Shown: positions 10,285 through 22,200, counted from the stretch's first letter. The stretch: DNA of 39,246 nucleotides from Pigoraptor vietnamica (GCA_943704525.1 CALSCQ010003016.1:1-39246); one strand, 5' to 3'. Translations and numbers: made by a program. The notes: a model not told the origin generated them from the letters alone.

Positions 10285-10891
10285 CTACTTTGACTTCCCA
10301 CCGGCCTCGCCCTCTTCCACGCCCGCCTGCGCCATTATTGTGCTGATGGCCTTCTCGAGCTCGGTGATGCGACCGCCCATGTCGTCGAGTGCACGCGCGG
10401 TTAAGGACCCATGGCAACGGCTGCGGCATGTAGCTGCAACAACACGTGGACGGCACACACGGGCTAGACAGCTGCGTGTGAATACAGTGGCGGATATTCT
10501 TTGTTGTGATTTGGTCCGACATCTTCTTGAACTTGTCTTGCTGTAAGGGGCAAACAGACGCAAGGCACGACATAAGAAAATAACACACCGCAAATTCGAT
10601 TGATAGCAAACACTGTAAATTCTTTAAATGTAAACACAATAAATTCGATGAGAGCACATACGATGTCCGCAAGAGGTCCTATAGCACGGCAACGCGAGAC
10701 TCGCACCCACACGACCAATACGACCACTGTGTGCTCTTGAAACAAATAACTTAAGGTGCGCGCTTCAATCCCAGAGACGAAGACGCAGAACGCACCATGT
10801 CGTTCAGCAGTGTCTGCACGAAGAGGGCGAGGTCCTCTGCGTTCTTGGTGTCGAGCGCCGCATCACCGCCCTGATCGCCCTTGTCCGCCAT
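10285..10891 (-). CDS. HSBP1: Heat shock factor-binding protein 1 homologue (HSBP1)
   Basis: Small trimeric/hexameric coiled-coil protein that binds heat-shock factor and WASH complex components in other eukaryotes. Exon 1 10796-10891 encodes a start at 10891 and ends in LALFVQTLLNDM. Exon 2, from 10540 down to about 10486, continues QDKFKKMSDQI, exactly as the family reads (VQTLLxxMQDKFxxMSDQI). Exon 3, about 10433-10285, carries LDDMGGRITELEKAI and IMAQAGVEE, then a basic end. The exon 2/3 junction is the weak point: the only pair with matching phase (donor at 10485/10484, acceptor after 10434) inserts about 20 residues between MSDQI and LDDM, where the family has about 4. Total 99 residues with that model. 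The 3' end faces the AAA-lid gene at a distance of 165 bp. Confidence 0.85.
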
Positions 10892-11473
10892 ATTCAAGAA
10901 CACGCGCAAAGGAAAAGCGACGCGCACGCACTGCAGCGACAACACCGCTTCGTTTGTGTGTGCTTTCTCCGTCGCTCAAAGTTTCACGTCCTCTGTGAAC
11001 TCGAGTAGGAACTCTTGTGTGACAAAGAAATTGAAAATTCCATGCAAAATGTGGCACATTTTCGGATAGGCTTCACATTAATGCTCGGCAATAGAAAACT
11101 AAATTGTTTATAATAAATAGATTTATATGTCTTTACATATAGGCCATCTTCTCGGATAATTTCAAGATTTTCACCTGTTATCTATTACTCATCACATGAG
11201 ACTGCTTAATAGACCCATTACGTTGCCCATAAGCAGGCAATCAGGTGGGCGCGTGACGAGTGTACGTAGCCCCATGAAAGTCATCTTCTCTTCTTACGAC
11301 CACGCAATCACACACGTACACATCGGACCTCACGAAAGCCTTGCAGCGAGGGCGGATATTGCCCAGTTTGAAGCCCTTCGCGTTTTAATCCGTGCGTTTC
11401 ACTGCTTTCATGGAGGCTCCGTGAGATCTTCCACGACGCACTCCTGCGCCACGCGGTCGCGCGTCGGTGCACC
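10892..11473. promoter_or_regulatory. Divergent intergenic region between HSBP1 and the first POMT
   Basis: No coding signal. The part from about 11030 to 11220 is strongly AT-rich against a GC-rich background. The two genes diverge from here, so it probably holds both promoters. No specific factor site can be claimed. Confidence 0.5.
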
Positions 11474-12726
11474 ATGGAGCTGCGACAGCGCACGTTCATG
11501 GGCACGCCGGCCTCTGCGGCGTCGCCCCCCTCGGCAACCTACGACGACCATGTGTACATAGTGGGCGCGCCTGGCGAGGGGGTGGAGGAGCCGGTGTCAC
11601 CAACAGAGGCAAAGGCTGCCCATCTGCCGCGGCCGCTGTTCGATGCCGACGACGCGCTCTTTCGCGGACACGGGCGCTATCTCGAGGCCCTCTTTCGCAC
11701 GCCCCGAAGCCGTCGCGTGTTCGTCACCATCGTCTTTCTTCTGTTGGGACTGGCGACGCGCTTCTATCGCATCTCGGAGCCGCACCAGGTCGTGTTTGAC
11801 GAGGTGCACTTTGGGGGCTTTGCGAGCAAGTACATACAGCGCTCGTACTTTTTCGACGTGCATCCGCCGCTGGGAAAGCTGCTTGTTGCGCTGCCTGCGT
11901 GGCTGAGCGGGTACGACGGGTCGTTCACGTTCAAGGACATTGGGCTCGACTACAGCAAGGCGCACACGTGAGTGTCTCGCCGCTGTGTGCATGTGTGCCT
12001 TTAGATCGACCACGAGTACTTGTCACTCGCACTTACCTCTTTTGCGAACGCAGGGACGTGCCATATGTTGCGATGCGCTCCGTGCCGGCGTTGCTCAACG
12101 CGCTCGTCGTCCCCCTCTCCTTCCTCACGATGACAGGTGCGCGCGCAGCGTAATTGCAGCGACTGATTTTGAATTTTAATTACTGTTATTTTGTCCGTTT
12201 GTATGGGCGTCTTCCTTTCGTGTTCGCCATTGACGCGCTATGTGTGTCTGGTCGCGGCTAATCGCAAATCTCACCTTGCGCAGAGTGGGGCTTCTCGATG
12301 ACGGGGTCGATCATAGCGGGCATGCTCGTGCTGTTTGAGAACAGCTTTGTCACGCAGTCGCGCTTCATCCTCCTCGACTCGATGCTCATCTTCTTTGTCG
12401 CCACGTCCGTTTACTGGTGCGTCCATGCTGCGCTCAATTGTACGGGGTATGTAAAGGGGTGTGGACGTGTCCTGACGTTGTTCCATTCCGTGCGGTCGTA
12501 GCTGGGCGGTGTTCTGCAACCTGCGGTCGCGGGCGTTCACGCGGCAGTGGTGGCTGTGGCTGTTCCTGCTGGGCGCGTCGCTGTCGTGCGCGGTGAGCGT
12601 CAAGTGGGTCGGTCTCTTTATTATTGCGCTGATTGGGGTCCACACGGTGCTGGACATCTGGAGGCTCATCGGCGATCTCAAGCTATCGATCGTGGACTTG
12701 GTGGGTTTTTGCTATGTGCGTGCGTG

Positions 12727-12762
<36 letters not shown>

Positions 12763-14798
12763 CGTGTGTGTGTGCGTGTGTGTGTGTGTGTGCGTGCTTG
12801 CGTGCGTGCGTGCGTGCGTGTGCGTGTGCGTTTGTGTGCTGTGTGTGTATGTGTGTGTGTGTGCGTGCGTGCGTGCGAGTGCAAGTTCGTGGACGCGTTC
12901 TCTGTGCTCCACTTCCATCCTGACGCAAAGTGCAATCCGTGCGCAGCTGCTCCACTTTTTCGCGCGAGTGCTCTGCCTCATCATCGTGCCCATCGTGGGC
13001 TATGTGCTGTTCTACTACATTCACTTTTCTATCCTCACCGTAAGCGGACCCGGCAACGCCTTCATGAGCTCCGACTTTGTTCAGGGACTCCAGGGCGTCA
13101 TCAAGGCCGACGTCGCTGGCCTGGGCTTCGGATCGCAGGTGGGCTGCATGTGTGTTGGTGTGTGTGTGTGTGTGTGTGTGTGCGTGTGTGTGTGTGTGTG
13201 CGTGTGTGTGTGTGTGTGTGCGTGTGTGCGTGTGTATGCGTGTGTGCGTGAGTTGTTTGTTGGCTATGCATCGACATCGCTCGTTCATATGCGGCGGAGC
13301 GTTCTATTGCTCGTCTCATCACTGCAAACCCCTTTCCAGATGACGTTCAAGCACGTGGGGACGAGCGCGTATCTCCACTCGCACTCGCATCTCTACCCCT
13401 CGGGCAGTCGGCAGCAACAAATGACGGCGTACGGCTTCAAGGACCACAACAACTGGTGGATCTTGAAGCGCACCCCGCAGACGGCGAGCACGAACAGCTC
13501 CGACCGCGGCATCCGCACCGGCTCCGTCGTCTACCTCGAGCACGTGGCGACGGAGAAGGGCGTCTACATGCACGGGTATCCCCCGCCCGTGAGCCCAGCC
13601 GGCGACCCTCAGCGCCTCTTCGAGGTCAGCGCGAACGAGGACGACGGTCACCCGTGGGAGATACGCATCGTGAAACCAGGGCCCACGCGGCACGGCAAGC
13701 GTCCGGACGTCCTCGAAATGATGCTGGGCGCGACGGTGCGCTTTATCCACCGGGGAGGCGCGGGCACCGCCGAGTGCGCAATTGCGTCGTCGCAGACGCG
13801 CCTGCCGGACTGGGGCTTTGCGCAACAGGAGGTCACGTGCTCCACCGACGTCGAAGGGAACGACTCTCTGTGGGTCGTGGACGAGGCGAACGCGGCGAAG
13901 GGTGTGTGTTGGTGTGTTTGTAGTCGTGCGGTGTGCCTCCATTCCTCTCTGACAATGCATCGCATGGTTCATCCCGCGCAGCCGAGACGTTCGTGACGAC
14001 GCCCGCCCACAAGGACCGCAGCGGGTTCTTCACGCGGCTCGGCGACATTTGGGACATTCAGTTTATCGCGTGGGATGCGAACAAGCGCATCAAAGGGGAG
14101 CACGTGTTTGCGAGCCGACCCGAGGACTGGCCCCGGCTGAAGCGCGGGATAAGCTACTGGCAGAACAACGGCAAGCACGCGCAGGTCTATCTCATGGGCA
14201 ATCCGATCGTGTGGTGGTCTGCGGGCCCCGCGTTTGTGATCTACGCCGTGCTCGGCTTTGTGTATCTCATTCGTGGGCGCCGAGGGTGTCGGGACTTTGA
14301 CGCCGGTGAGTTGTGTCTGTGGGTCTGTATGTGCCAGTGTAGCATGTGTGTGTGTGTGTATGTGTGAGTGTGTGTGTGTGTGCGTGCGTGCGTGCGTGTC
14401 TGTGTATGTGTGCGTCTGTGTGGTTCGTTTGTCCCAATGGCGTGCAAAAGCCAAACGTTCTCCGTGTCTACGCAGAGGGCCGTCGCAAGTACATTCTCAT
14501 CGCGGATTTCCTCGCCGTCGGATGGTTTCTCCACTACGCACCCTTTTTTGCGATGGACCGACAGCTCTTTCTTCACCACTATCTCCCCGCGCACCTCTTT
14601 GTTCTGCTCGGCCTCGGCGCGTTTCTGGACCACTGCGTCGGGTGGCTGCGCATGCGCCTGCGTGTCGGTGCCCTTGCGGCCATCACGCTGTGCGTGTTTT
14701 GGTCGTTCTGGTACTTCGCGCCCTTGTGTTACGCAACGCCTCTGCCGCCTGAGCAGAGCACAAGCCGAAAGTGGCGGCCGGATTGGGACTTTGTGTGA
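11474..14798 (+). CDS. Protein O-mannosyltransferase, POMT2/PMT2 class, copy A (eight exons)
   Basis: ER membrane enzyme that moves mannose from dolichyl-phosphate-mannose to Ser/Thr. Exons 11474-11967, 12054-12136, 12284-12416, 12502-12700, 12947-13138, 13340-13901, 13982-14305 and 14476-14798 join in phase to 2310 nt (769 residues), a normal PMT length. The catalytic Asp-Glu pair is in VVFDEVHFG near residue 110, followed by [12 protein letters not shown]. Exons 2-5 encode hydrophobic membrane helices. Exon 6 encodes the lumenal MIR domain (about 368-550) with [24 protein letters not shown] and [17 protein letters not shown]. Exons 7-8 hold the C-terminal membrane block, with [12 protein letters not shown] and [16 protein letters not shown]. 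The MIR motif pattern is closest to PMT2/POMT2. TG repeats fill introns 4, 5 and 7. A tandem sister follows at 15567. Confidence 0.95.
12715..12882 (+). repeat. TG/TGCG microsatellite in POMT-A intron 4
   Basis: (TG)n mixed with TGCG units occupies most of intron 12701-12946. The sister gene has only a short, degenerate version at 16795-16870 in the same intron, while the last about 45 nt of the intron are nearly identical in both. Confidence 0.9.
13149..13250 (+). repeat. TG microsatellite in POMT-A intron 5
   Basis: (TG)n with CG interruptions at the 5' part of intron 13139-13339. The matching intron of the sister gene (17124-17248) has no such repeat, so the tract arose or was lost after duplication. 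Confidence 0.9.
14343..14422 (+). repeat. TG/TGCG microsatellite in POMT-A intron 7
   Basis: TG-rich and TGCG-rich tract in intron 14306-14475. The corresponding intron of the sister copy (18215-18332) instead carries a T run near 18223-18236. Confidence 0.85.
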
Positions 14799-15566
14799 GC
14801 GTGTGCGTTTTGCGTGTGCTGCGTTGCGCGACTGCGTGCGTGCGCGTGTGCGTGATTGTTTATGGGACTAATAGGCGACGTCACCTTGACTCGGCGTTCC
14901 TTCCGTCATGGCAAAGGGCATTCATGGTACATAAAACTACACCGGAGGAGAAAGGACCAAAGATGGAAAGGACCGCAAAAAAAAAAAAAAAAAAAACAAA
15001 AAATCCCGGTGCTCCACGTTCCAGCCAGTAACAACGGTAGCACACAGCTGTTCATTGCAAGGTGGGTGTTTCGCAGGCCTACGATCCCCACGTACTGTGG
15101 GTGTTAGGAATGCATTTACGATTTGATGATTGAGTGGGTGTTATGAATTTCCCGCGCAGCAACAACGCCCCCTCGCGTGACGCACACGGCGCACCCAGAC
15201 ACACACACGCACGCGCACGCCCTATATCGTCGGACATTTGCTGCATGTGTTTCCATGGTCTTCTCCGCGGTATGCCATTCGCTGTCGGCACACCCTTGTG
15301 GCTTGCGTCGATTGAGAGGGTCTTCTAGCGCCGAACTGCCTCTGTCGAATCGGTTTTCGGTCGATGTAAACTTGTTTGCGTCTGCGCGTTGGCTTACGTA
15401 AGCGTCGTTGACGAACTCAAAAAGGGCTTCGTCGCCGGCATCCTGCGTGGGGAGCGAGGGGCCCGTGTGCGTTTTAGCTCACGTGACCGCGCAGATGGCG
15501 TGCGAATAGCGTGATTTGGACGGGCGCGCGCCGTTGTTGCTGCGTTGCGTGCGCGTGCGTGAGACG
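14799..15566. other. Spacer between the two tandem POMT genes
   Basis: About 770 bp without a credible gene. It holds a run of A residues near 14977-14996 and otherwise mixed sequence. It should contain the 3' end of copy A and the promoter of copy B. It shows no evident similarity to the region upstream of copy A, so the duplication seems to include little 5' flank, or the flanks have diverged. Confidence 0.45.
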
Positions 15567-18500
15567 ATGGAGCTGCGTCAGCGCGTGGCGGCCACGCATC
15601 ACGCGGGCCAAGAGTTGACGAAGCGCCACATTGCGACGCCGACGGGTGTGTCGGAGCGCGCGGACGATGGCACGGCATCTCCGCGAAGGTCGCGCGTGTC
15701 GCCGCCCCTGCTGGACTCTGAAGACGACGTGCCGTTCCGGGGACGCGGAGGTATCTTGGAGGCGCTGTTTCGCACGCCGCGCAGGCGACGTCGCCTCGTG
15801 GCCTTCGTCTTTCTTCTGTTGGGACTGGCGACGCGCTTCTATCGCATCTCGGAGCCGCACCAGGTCGTGTTTGACGAGGTGCACTTTGGGGGCTTTGCGA
15901 GCAAGTACATACAGCGCTCGTACTTTTTCGACGTGCATCCGCCGCTGGGAAAGCTGCTTGTTGCGCTGCCTGCGTGGCTGAGCGGGTACGACGGGTCGTT
16001 CACGTTCAAGGACATTGGGCTCGACTACAGCAAGGCGCACACGTGAGTGTGTTGCGTGCCTTGTCGCGTGTCTCGTTTATCGCTACTAATCAACTCCCCT
16101 CGTGTTTTCGCCCGTAGCGATGTTCCCTATGTCGCGATGCGCTCCGTGCCGGCGTTGCTCAACGCGCTCGTCGTCCCCCTCTCCTTTCTGACCATGATGG
16201 GTGCGTACCTGCTGTGTTTCGCCTTTGGTTTGTTTGCTTTCGTTGTTCACTTGTGTGTTCTGTTATGTGTTGTGAACGACTTCTGTGCTCGTATTGGCGC
16301 AATGTGTATTTGCGCACACGTCTGACGCTCTGCCCTCTTCTCTCGCAGAGTGGGGCTTTTCGATGACGGGGTCGATCATTGCGGGCATGCTCGTGCTATT
16401 TGAGAACAGCTTTGTCACGCAGTCGCGCTTCATCCTCCTCGACTCGATGCTCATCTTCTTTGTCGCCACGTCCGTTTACTGGTGCGTCCATGCTGCGCTC
16501 AATTGTACGGGGTATGTAAAGGGGTGTGGACGTGTCCTGACGTTGTTCCATTCCGTGCGGTCGTAGCTGGGCGGTGTTCTGCAACCTTCGGTCGCGGGCG
16601 TTCACGCGGCAGTGGTGGCTGTGGCTGTTCCTGCTGGGCGCGTCGCTGTCGTGCGCGGTGAGCGTCAAGTGGGTCGGTCTCTTTGTTATTGCGCTGATTG
16701 GGGTCCACACGGTGCTGGACATCTGGAGGCTCATCGGCGATCTCAAGCTATCGATCGTGGACTTGGTGGGTTTTTGCTCTGTCCGTGCGTGCACTGTGTG
16801 TGTTGGTGTGTGGGTGTGTGGGTCTGGATGTGGGTGTGGGTGGGTGTGCGCGTGTGTGCGTTTGTGCGTGTAGATGCACGCGTTTTCTGTGCTCCACTTC
16901 CATCCTGACGCAAAGTGCAATTCGTGCGCAGCTGCTCCACTTTTTCGCGCGAGTGCTCTGCCTCATCATCGTGCCCATCGTGGGCTATGTGTTGTTCTAC
17001 TACATTCACTTTTCAATCCTCACCGTAAGCGGACCCGGCAACGCCTTCATGAGCTCCGACTTTGTTCAGGGACTTCGCGGCGCGACCGTCACGAACTCAA
17101 CCGCCCTTACATATGGCTCGCAGGTGTGTGCCGACCTTCAACTGCTGTACCTTGCTTGTGTGTCTGAACTCTATGCGTCTGTCAGTTGCACTGAGCTGGT
17201 GCTGTCGAAATTCCGGCCGTTTTATGACACCGACGTGTCCCCGCGCAGTTGACGCTCAAGCACGCGACGACGAGCGCGTACCTTCACTCGCACTCGCATC
17301 TCTATCCCTCGGGCAGTGGCCAGCAACAAATGACGGCGTACGGCTTCAAGGACCACAACAACTGGTGGCTAATTAAGCGTCCGCCGGCCATGTCGAACAC
17401 CTCGGACATTGTGCTGCACTCTGGATCGCAAGTGTACCTCGAGCACGTTGCGACCGAAAGGGGCGTCTATGTACACGGGTACCCGCCGCCCGTGAGCCCG
17501 CCCGGCGACCCGCAAGTCCTCTTCGAAGCCAGCGCCGACGACGGCGACGGACATCCTTGGGAGCTGCAGATCGTCGCGACCCCGCGGGACAAGCTCGCAC
17601 GTGACTCCGGCCAGCGGCAGCTCACGCCGAACTCGGTGGTCCGGCTCGTGCGCCGCGGCGGCGAAGGACGGCCTGAGTGCGCCCTCTCCGCATCGTCGAC
17701 TCGCCTGCCGGAGTGGGGCTTCTACCAGTTTGAGGTCACGTGCTCGCGGGACCTAGGCAACAAGGAGTCCCTCTGGACGATCGAAGAGGCGAATGCCGCA
17801 AAAGGTGGGCATCGTGCTTTTAGGCTCGCGTCTTACGCTAATGGAAGCGATAATATATGCTGCACTGTTTCTGACACTGACGCAATGCAGCCGAGACATT
17901 CGTGACGACACCCGCCGTGAAGGACCGCAGCGACTTTTTCACGCGGCTCGGCGACATTTGGGACATCCAGTTTATCGCGTGGGATGCGAACAAGCGCATC
18001 AGCGGCGAGCACGTGTTTGCGAGCCAACCGGAGGACTGGCCGCACTTGGCGCGCGGGATAAGCTACTGGCAGAACGCCGGCAAGAACATGCAGGTCTACC
18101 TGTTGGGCAATCCGATAGTGTGGTGGGCCGCGATTCCCACGTGCGCCCTGTATGGGGTCATGGCATTTGCGTATCTCATACGGTGGCGCCGCGGGTGCCG
18201 CGACTTTGACCCGGGTGAGTTTGTTTTTTTTTTTTTGTTTTCCCTGTCCTGTTGGTTGTTGCGAAGAGACACATCTGCCAGTTTGACGACGCAGCTTGTT
18301 CTTACTTTTGTTTTTCTCTTCGCTCTTTGCAGAGGGTCGGCGCAAGTTCATGCTGGTCGGGGATTTCCTCGCTCTAGGGTGGTTTCTCCACTACGCGCCC
18401 TTTTTTGCGATGGAGCGACAGCTCTTCCTCCACCACTACCTCCCCGCGCACCTCTTTGTGCTGCTGGGCATCGGCGCATTCCTCGACCACCTTCTCGTGT

Positions 18501-18655
18501 GGCCGCGCCTGCGAGTACGAGTGGCGATTGTGGCTGCGATTAGCCTCGTCGTGTTCGCGTCGTTTTGCTACTTCGCCCCGTTCGGCTATGGTATGCCGAT
18601 GTCGTTGGAGGAGCGGGAGGCGCGGAAATGGCGACAAGACTGGGATTTTATGTAA
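15567..18655 (+). CDS. Protein O-mannosyltransferase, POMT2/PMT2 class, copy B (eight exons)
   Basis: Tandem sister of the gene at 11474. Exons 15567-16042, 16118-16200, 16349-16481, 16567-16765, 16932-17123, 17249-17804, 17891-18214 and 18333-18655 give 2286 nt (761 residues). Every intron is at the same place and phase as in copy A. The ATG at 15567 is chosen because it gives MELRQR, the same first residues as copy A; an in-frame upstream ATG at 15516 is possible. The Asp-Glu pair (VVFDEVHFG) is near residue 104; the MIR domain is encoded by exon 6 ([26 protein letters not shown]). Exons 1 (second half), 3, 4 and 5 are almost identical to copy A, including the whole of intron 3; exon 6 and the N-terminal 70 residues differ much more. 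PMT enzymes usually work as dimers; no PMT1- or PMT4-class partner is in this window. Confidence 0.95.
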
Positions 18656-19281
18656 TGCTCCTTCGTTGCATCTTGGCGTAAGGTTGTTTATATGCGTGGC
18701 GTCGCGTGCGGTGGCTGTGATTAAATTCTATCGTCCGCACTGGTTGCGGAAGATGGGAAACTCGCGCGTGGTCGGTTTAATCATTGCAACGAATGGGAGA
18801 GGGAACCTGAAATTTCATGGCATTATTAATAGTGCAGGTAAATAAAGGTGTGCCGGCATAGAAGGCAGGTGCGTTCGTGTGCCTGGTCGACTTCATTTGC
18901 GAGGGGTCGAAGGTGTCGGACGGATGACTCATTCAATCGAGCGGACGTGCTAGCAGCAGTTGGTGGAAGTTGCTAAAATAATCCCCACTGACGATGTGAG
19001 TCGTAGTAAACAGTAGGTAGTTCTTTTTCCTAGGAATTAAACTGAGTTTAAAAGACATGCCATGCATGAGCCGGGAGGTGTGTGTGCGTTCGGTGGAAAG
19101 CTCCAGGATTTTTACGTCTTCCACCCAGCCCGGTGGCCTCTTGTCTGCTCAATGGTTTTACATATTTTATCCCCGGGTCAGGGCCGGTCAAATGCACTTA
19201 CGGTGCGGTGTTGCCAAAACACCGCGCCATTTTTCCACACCACTGACAAACACATAAATCAACACTCTACAACCGAGACAA
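18656..19281. other. Convergent spacer between POMT-B and the SAM-TKL kinase gene
   Basis: No credible gene. An AATAAA hexamer at 18841-18846 on the plus strand lies about 185 nt after the POMT-B stop and may serve as its polyadenylation signal. The region around 18930-19060 is AT-richer. The kinase gene ends from the other side at 19282. Confidence 0.45.
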
Positions 19282-22200
19282 TTATAGCGCGGCCGTCCAC
19301 GCTGTCCCAGGCGCGCTCGACGCCAGCGACGGCTCCGACTCGCGTATTGCGCCGCGGCGCTTCTCAAACGCAGCCTTGAGAATGGACGTGAGGTCCGCCG
19401 CAGCCGCGGGGGGAAGCGCCTTCAAGTCGGCAAGTTGGCGGGACTTGGGCCCTGATGTTGGGCGAAGGGACTGCTTTCCCGCGCTGATTTCGTCCAACAA
19501 CGTCTCCACGCGGGCATTCGCGGCGGCGGCCGCCCCCACCGACCCCTTCCGCACCGCAGGCGGCGTCCCCGAGACCGGCGGTTGACCACTCGCGCGGGGC
19601 GGACGGGACGACGACGACGCCGAGACGCCGTCACCTTTCGCGGCTTCGGCTTTACCCCCGGCCATGCGAATTGCCTGCTGCAGAGTTGAACTCAGCGCGC
19701 GCTTGGGAGGGGTGTCGGTTTGCCCGGCATCGCGCGCGACGCTCTTTGGGGCTTTCGGAGCCTTCGCTGCGCCCTCGCCTGCAGCGATGGGGGACGGCGC
19801 ACAGACGGAGCGACCGACGAGGTCGACCACGAACATCGCCGTCGCTGGGTCTGCAATTTCGTCCTGGCGAATGCCCGCCTGCGCAAACAGAGCGCGCCAC
19901 TCGGGGGGAAAGACAAGGGCGTCGAGATCGGCGAGAACGTTGGAAAATTCCGGGCGCGCCGACGGCTGCTGGTGCCAGCACTTCGCCGCGAGTGACGACA
20001 GGCCCGCTGGACAGTCGGCGGCAAAGACCGGCCGCGTCCCGCTACGCACCGTCGTCATGATCTCGACCATGGAGAGACCCTCAAAGGGCTTGCGACGCGA
20101 CGCCATTTCCCTGCCAGAAAAGAGGAACGGCGAAATCAGACACTCGCGCACATCATAACGGAAAAGAAAACAACAACAACAACAAAAAAACAGAAACCAA
20201 CGATGACGTCCACCCACCATAGAATGATTCCGTACGCATACACGTCGGCCTTTGTCGTGAGCGCCATCGCCTTGCCCTCAAACGCCTCCGGCGCAAGCCA
20301 CGCGGGCGTCCCTCGCAGTCCGCCGCTAATCGTCGCAGCCGCATCGAGCTTGAGGCGCGAGAAGCCAAAGTCGCTGATCTTCGCCGTCCCCGAGCTGTCC
20401 AGCAGCACGTTGGGGCTCTTGAGGTCGCGGTGGACGATCGGCGGGCGGTGCATGTGCAGGAAGTTCATGCCCTGCGCAATGTCACGCGCGATCTTGTGGA
20501 AAGTCACGTGGTCGTCCAGCCAGGGCGACCCCTTGCGCCGGTGAATGAGGTCGTATAAGGAACCGCCCGACATGAACTCGAGCACCATCGTCGGTCGCCG
20601 CGACGCCGTGCACGCGCCGAGGAAGAGGATGATGTTGGGGTGACGCAGGCGGTACAGCATCGCCGCCTCCGAGAGAAAGTACGCGTGGTGCTTGCCGTCC
20701 ACGCTCGCCCGCAGTCGCTTCACCGCGACGTCCGTGCCACGATACATCCCGCGAAACACCTCGGCAAACGCGCCGCTCCCAAGCACGGATCCTTCAACCA
20801 CGTGCACCTCCTCCTCCGCAATCTCAAAGTCGGGCCGCGCCGAGTGCGTGTCGGGGATCGCAGAGAGCTCCTCGTCCGCACGCCGGATGAGCCGGTCGTT
20901 AGCCTCAATGCGCGAACGCGCAAACGCAGAAAGTTCGTCCGCGCCCGCAAACTTCCCCTCTACAACCTGCGCCTCGAGCGCCTTGATAAGCGCCGACGTT
21001 CGCTCCAGAGCCGCCGCCCTCTCCCCGTCCGAACCGGGCGCAGCGCGCTCGTCCTGCGCACGGCCCACGCCGAGACGGTTCGACTGTCCCCTCAGCTCGT
21101 CCACTAGCCGCCCAATCTCCGCAGCGTGCTGCGAGTGCGAAAGCCCATCGCCTCCCGGTGCCGCGTCCGCCTTCTTCGTCAGCGGAACGGTGGACGAGTC
21201 ATCCACCATTGGCCGCCCTTCGCCACCACCGATGCCGACGCCGAAACCAAGATCGAGGATGGCAGGCTGCAATGCGGCACGCGGCGCACGCACTTGGCTT
21301 GAGGAGACGCGGGGCACCGGTGGCGGCCGCGACGCCGACCCTATTCGCCCGCCTGAGGCGCGCTGTGACTTTGACGCAGCTGGTGCCTCGGTCGCCCGAG
21401 CGTCGTGCGGAGACGACGGGCTGTCATCGGCGACGCGCGGAGAGTCCGCTGCATCGCTGGGAGGGCGTCGCGGTGGCTTTTGTGCGCGCGGGGCCGAGGG
21501 TGCCTTATCCTTCGCAGTCTTTCGAGTGAGCGAGGCGCCCTTCTCCGGGGCATCGGTTGTCACTTCCACTGGCGGTGCGTTCGGTGCGTTCGATGCGTTC
21601 AGAGCGTTCGCCGGCGCTGTGGTGGCGACAGGCGCGGGCGGCGCGTGCGGTGCTGGCGGCTCTGCAGGCGGAGGGTTGAGCTTCCGGCGGAGGGCCTCGA
21701 TGCCAGCGACGAGCTTGTTGAGTGTCCCTATGGCAGCGACGCCCATCTCGCGCAGCTGGGACTCGGTGACCATGCCGAGGGAGTCCATGTCGACTTCGTG
21801 CTGCTCGAAAAGCGCCGCGTACTTGCCGACATCCCGGATGTTCAGCGACGACAGCCAGCGCGCAACCTCGCTTTCCGGCACCTGCGGCGCAGCGGGCACC
21901 TCATGCGCGTGCGGGTGGGTGGCTTCCACGGGTGGCGACTGCGGCGAGGCGGTTTCCGGAGGCCGCTCTCGCACTGCCGACGCAGCTCGATCCTCTGTCA
22001 TCGGTGCACCGCGCCTGGCACGACCGCCCGCGTCCGAACCGTCAACGACGCTCGATCCACTCGTTGCGTCCTGGTCAGCCGCTGCCTGCAACAAAGGGTC
22101 CGCCGCAGCGCTCCTCGCACGGGGCGATTCGACGCGCGTTTCGGTATCCGACGGCCCGCTCTTCCGCTTCTTCTTCGCGACCTTTGCTGGCACCGCACCG

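Noticed and set aside
10004-10546. Plus-strand frame over the HSBP1 region and a His-run frame at 10004
   Set aside because: The histidine run belongs to the last exon of the AAA-lid gene in another frame, and the rest is antisense to HSBP1.
12509-13996. A 495-codon frame reading through POMT-A introns 4 and 5 with CVCVCV repeats
   Set aside because: The Cys-Val runs are translated TG microsatellites. The flanking GT and AG sites, and the same exon borders in the sister gene, show that these are introns.
14977-14996. Poly-A run as the tail of a processed retrocopy
   Set aside because: No gene-like sequence precedes it and there is no target-site duplication. It is probably a simple A tract.
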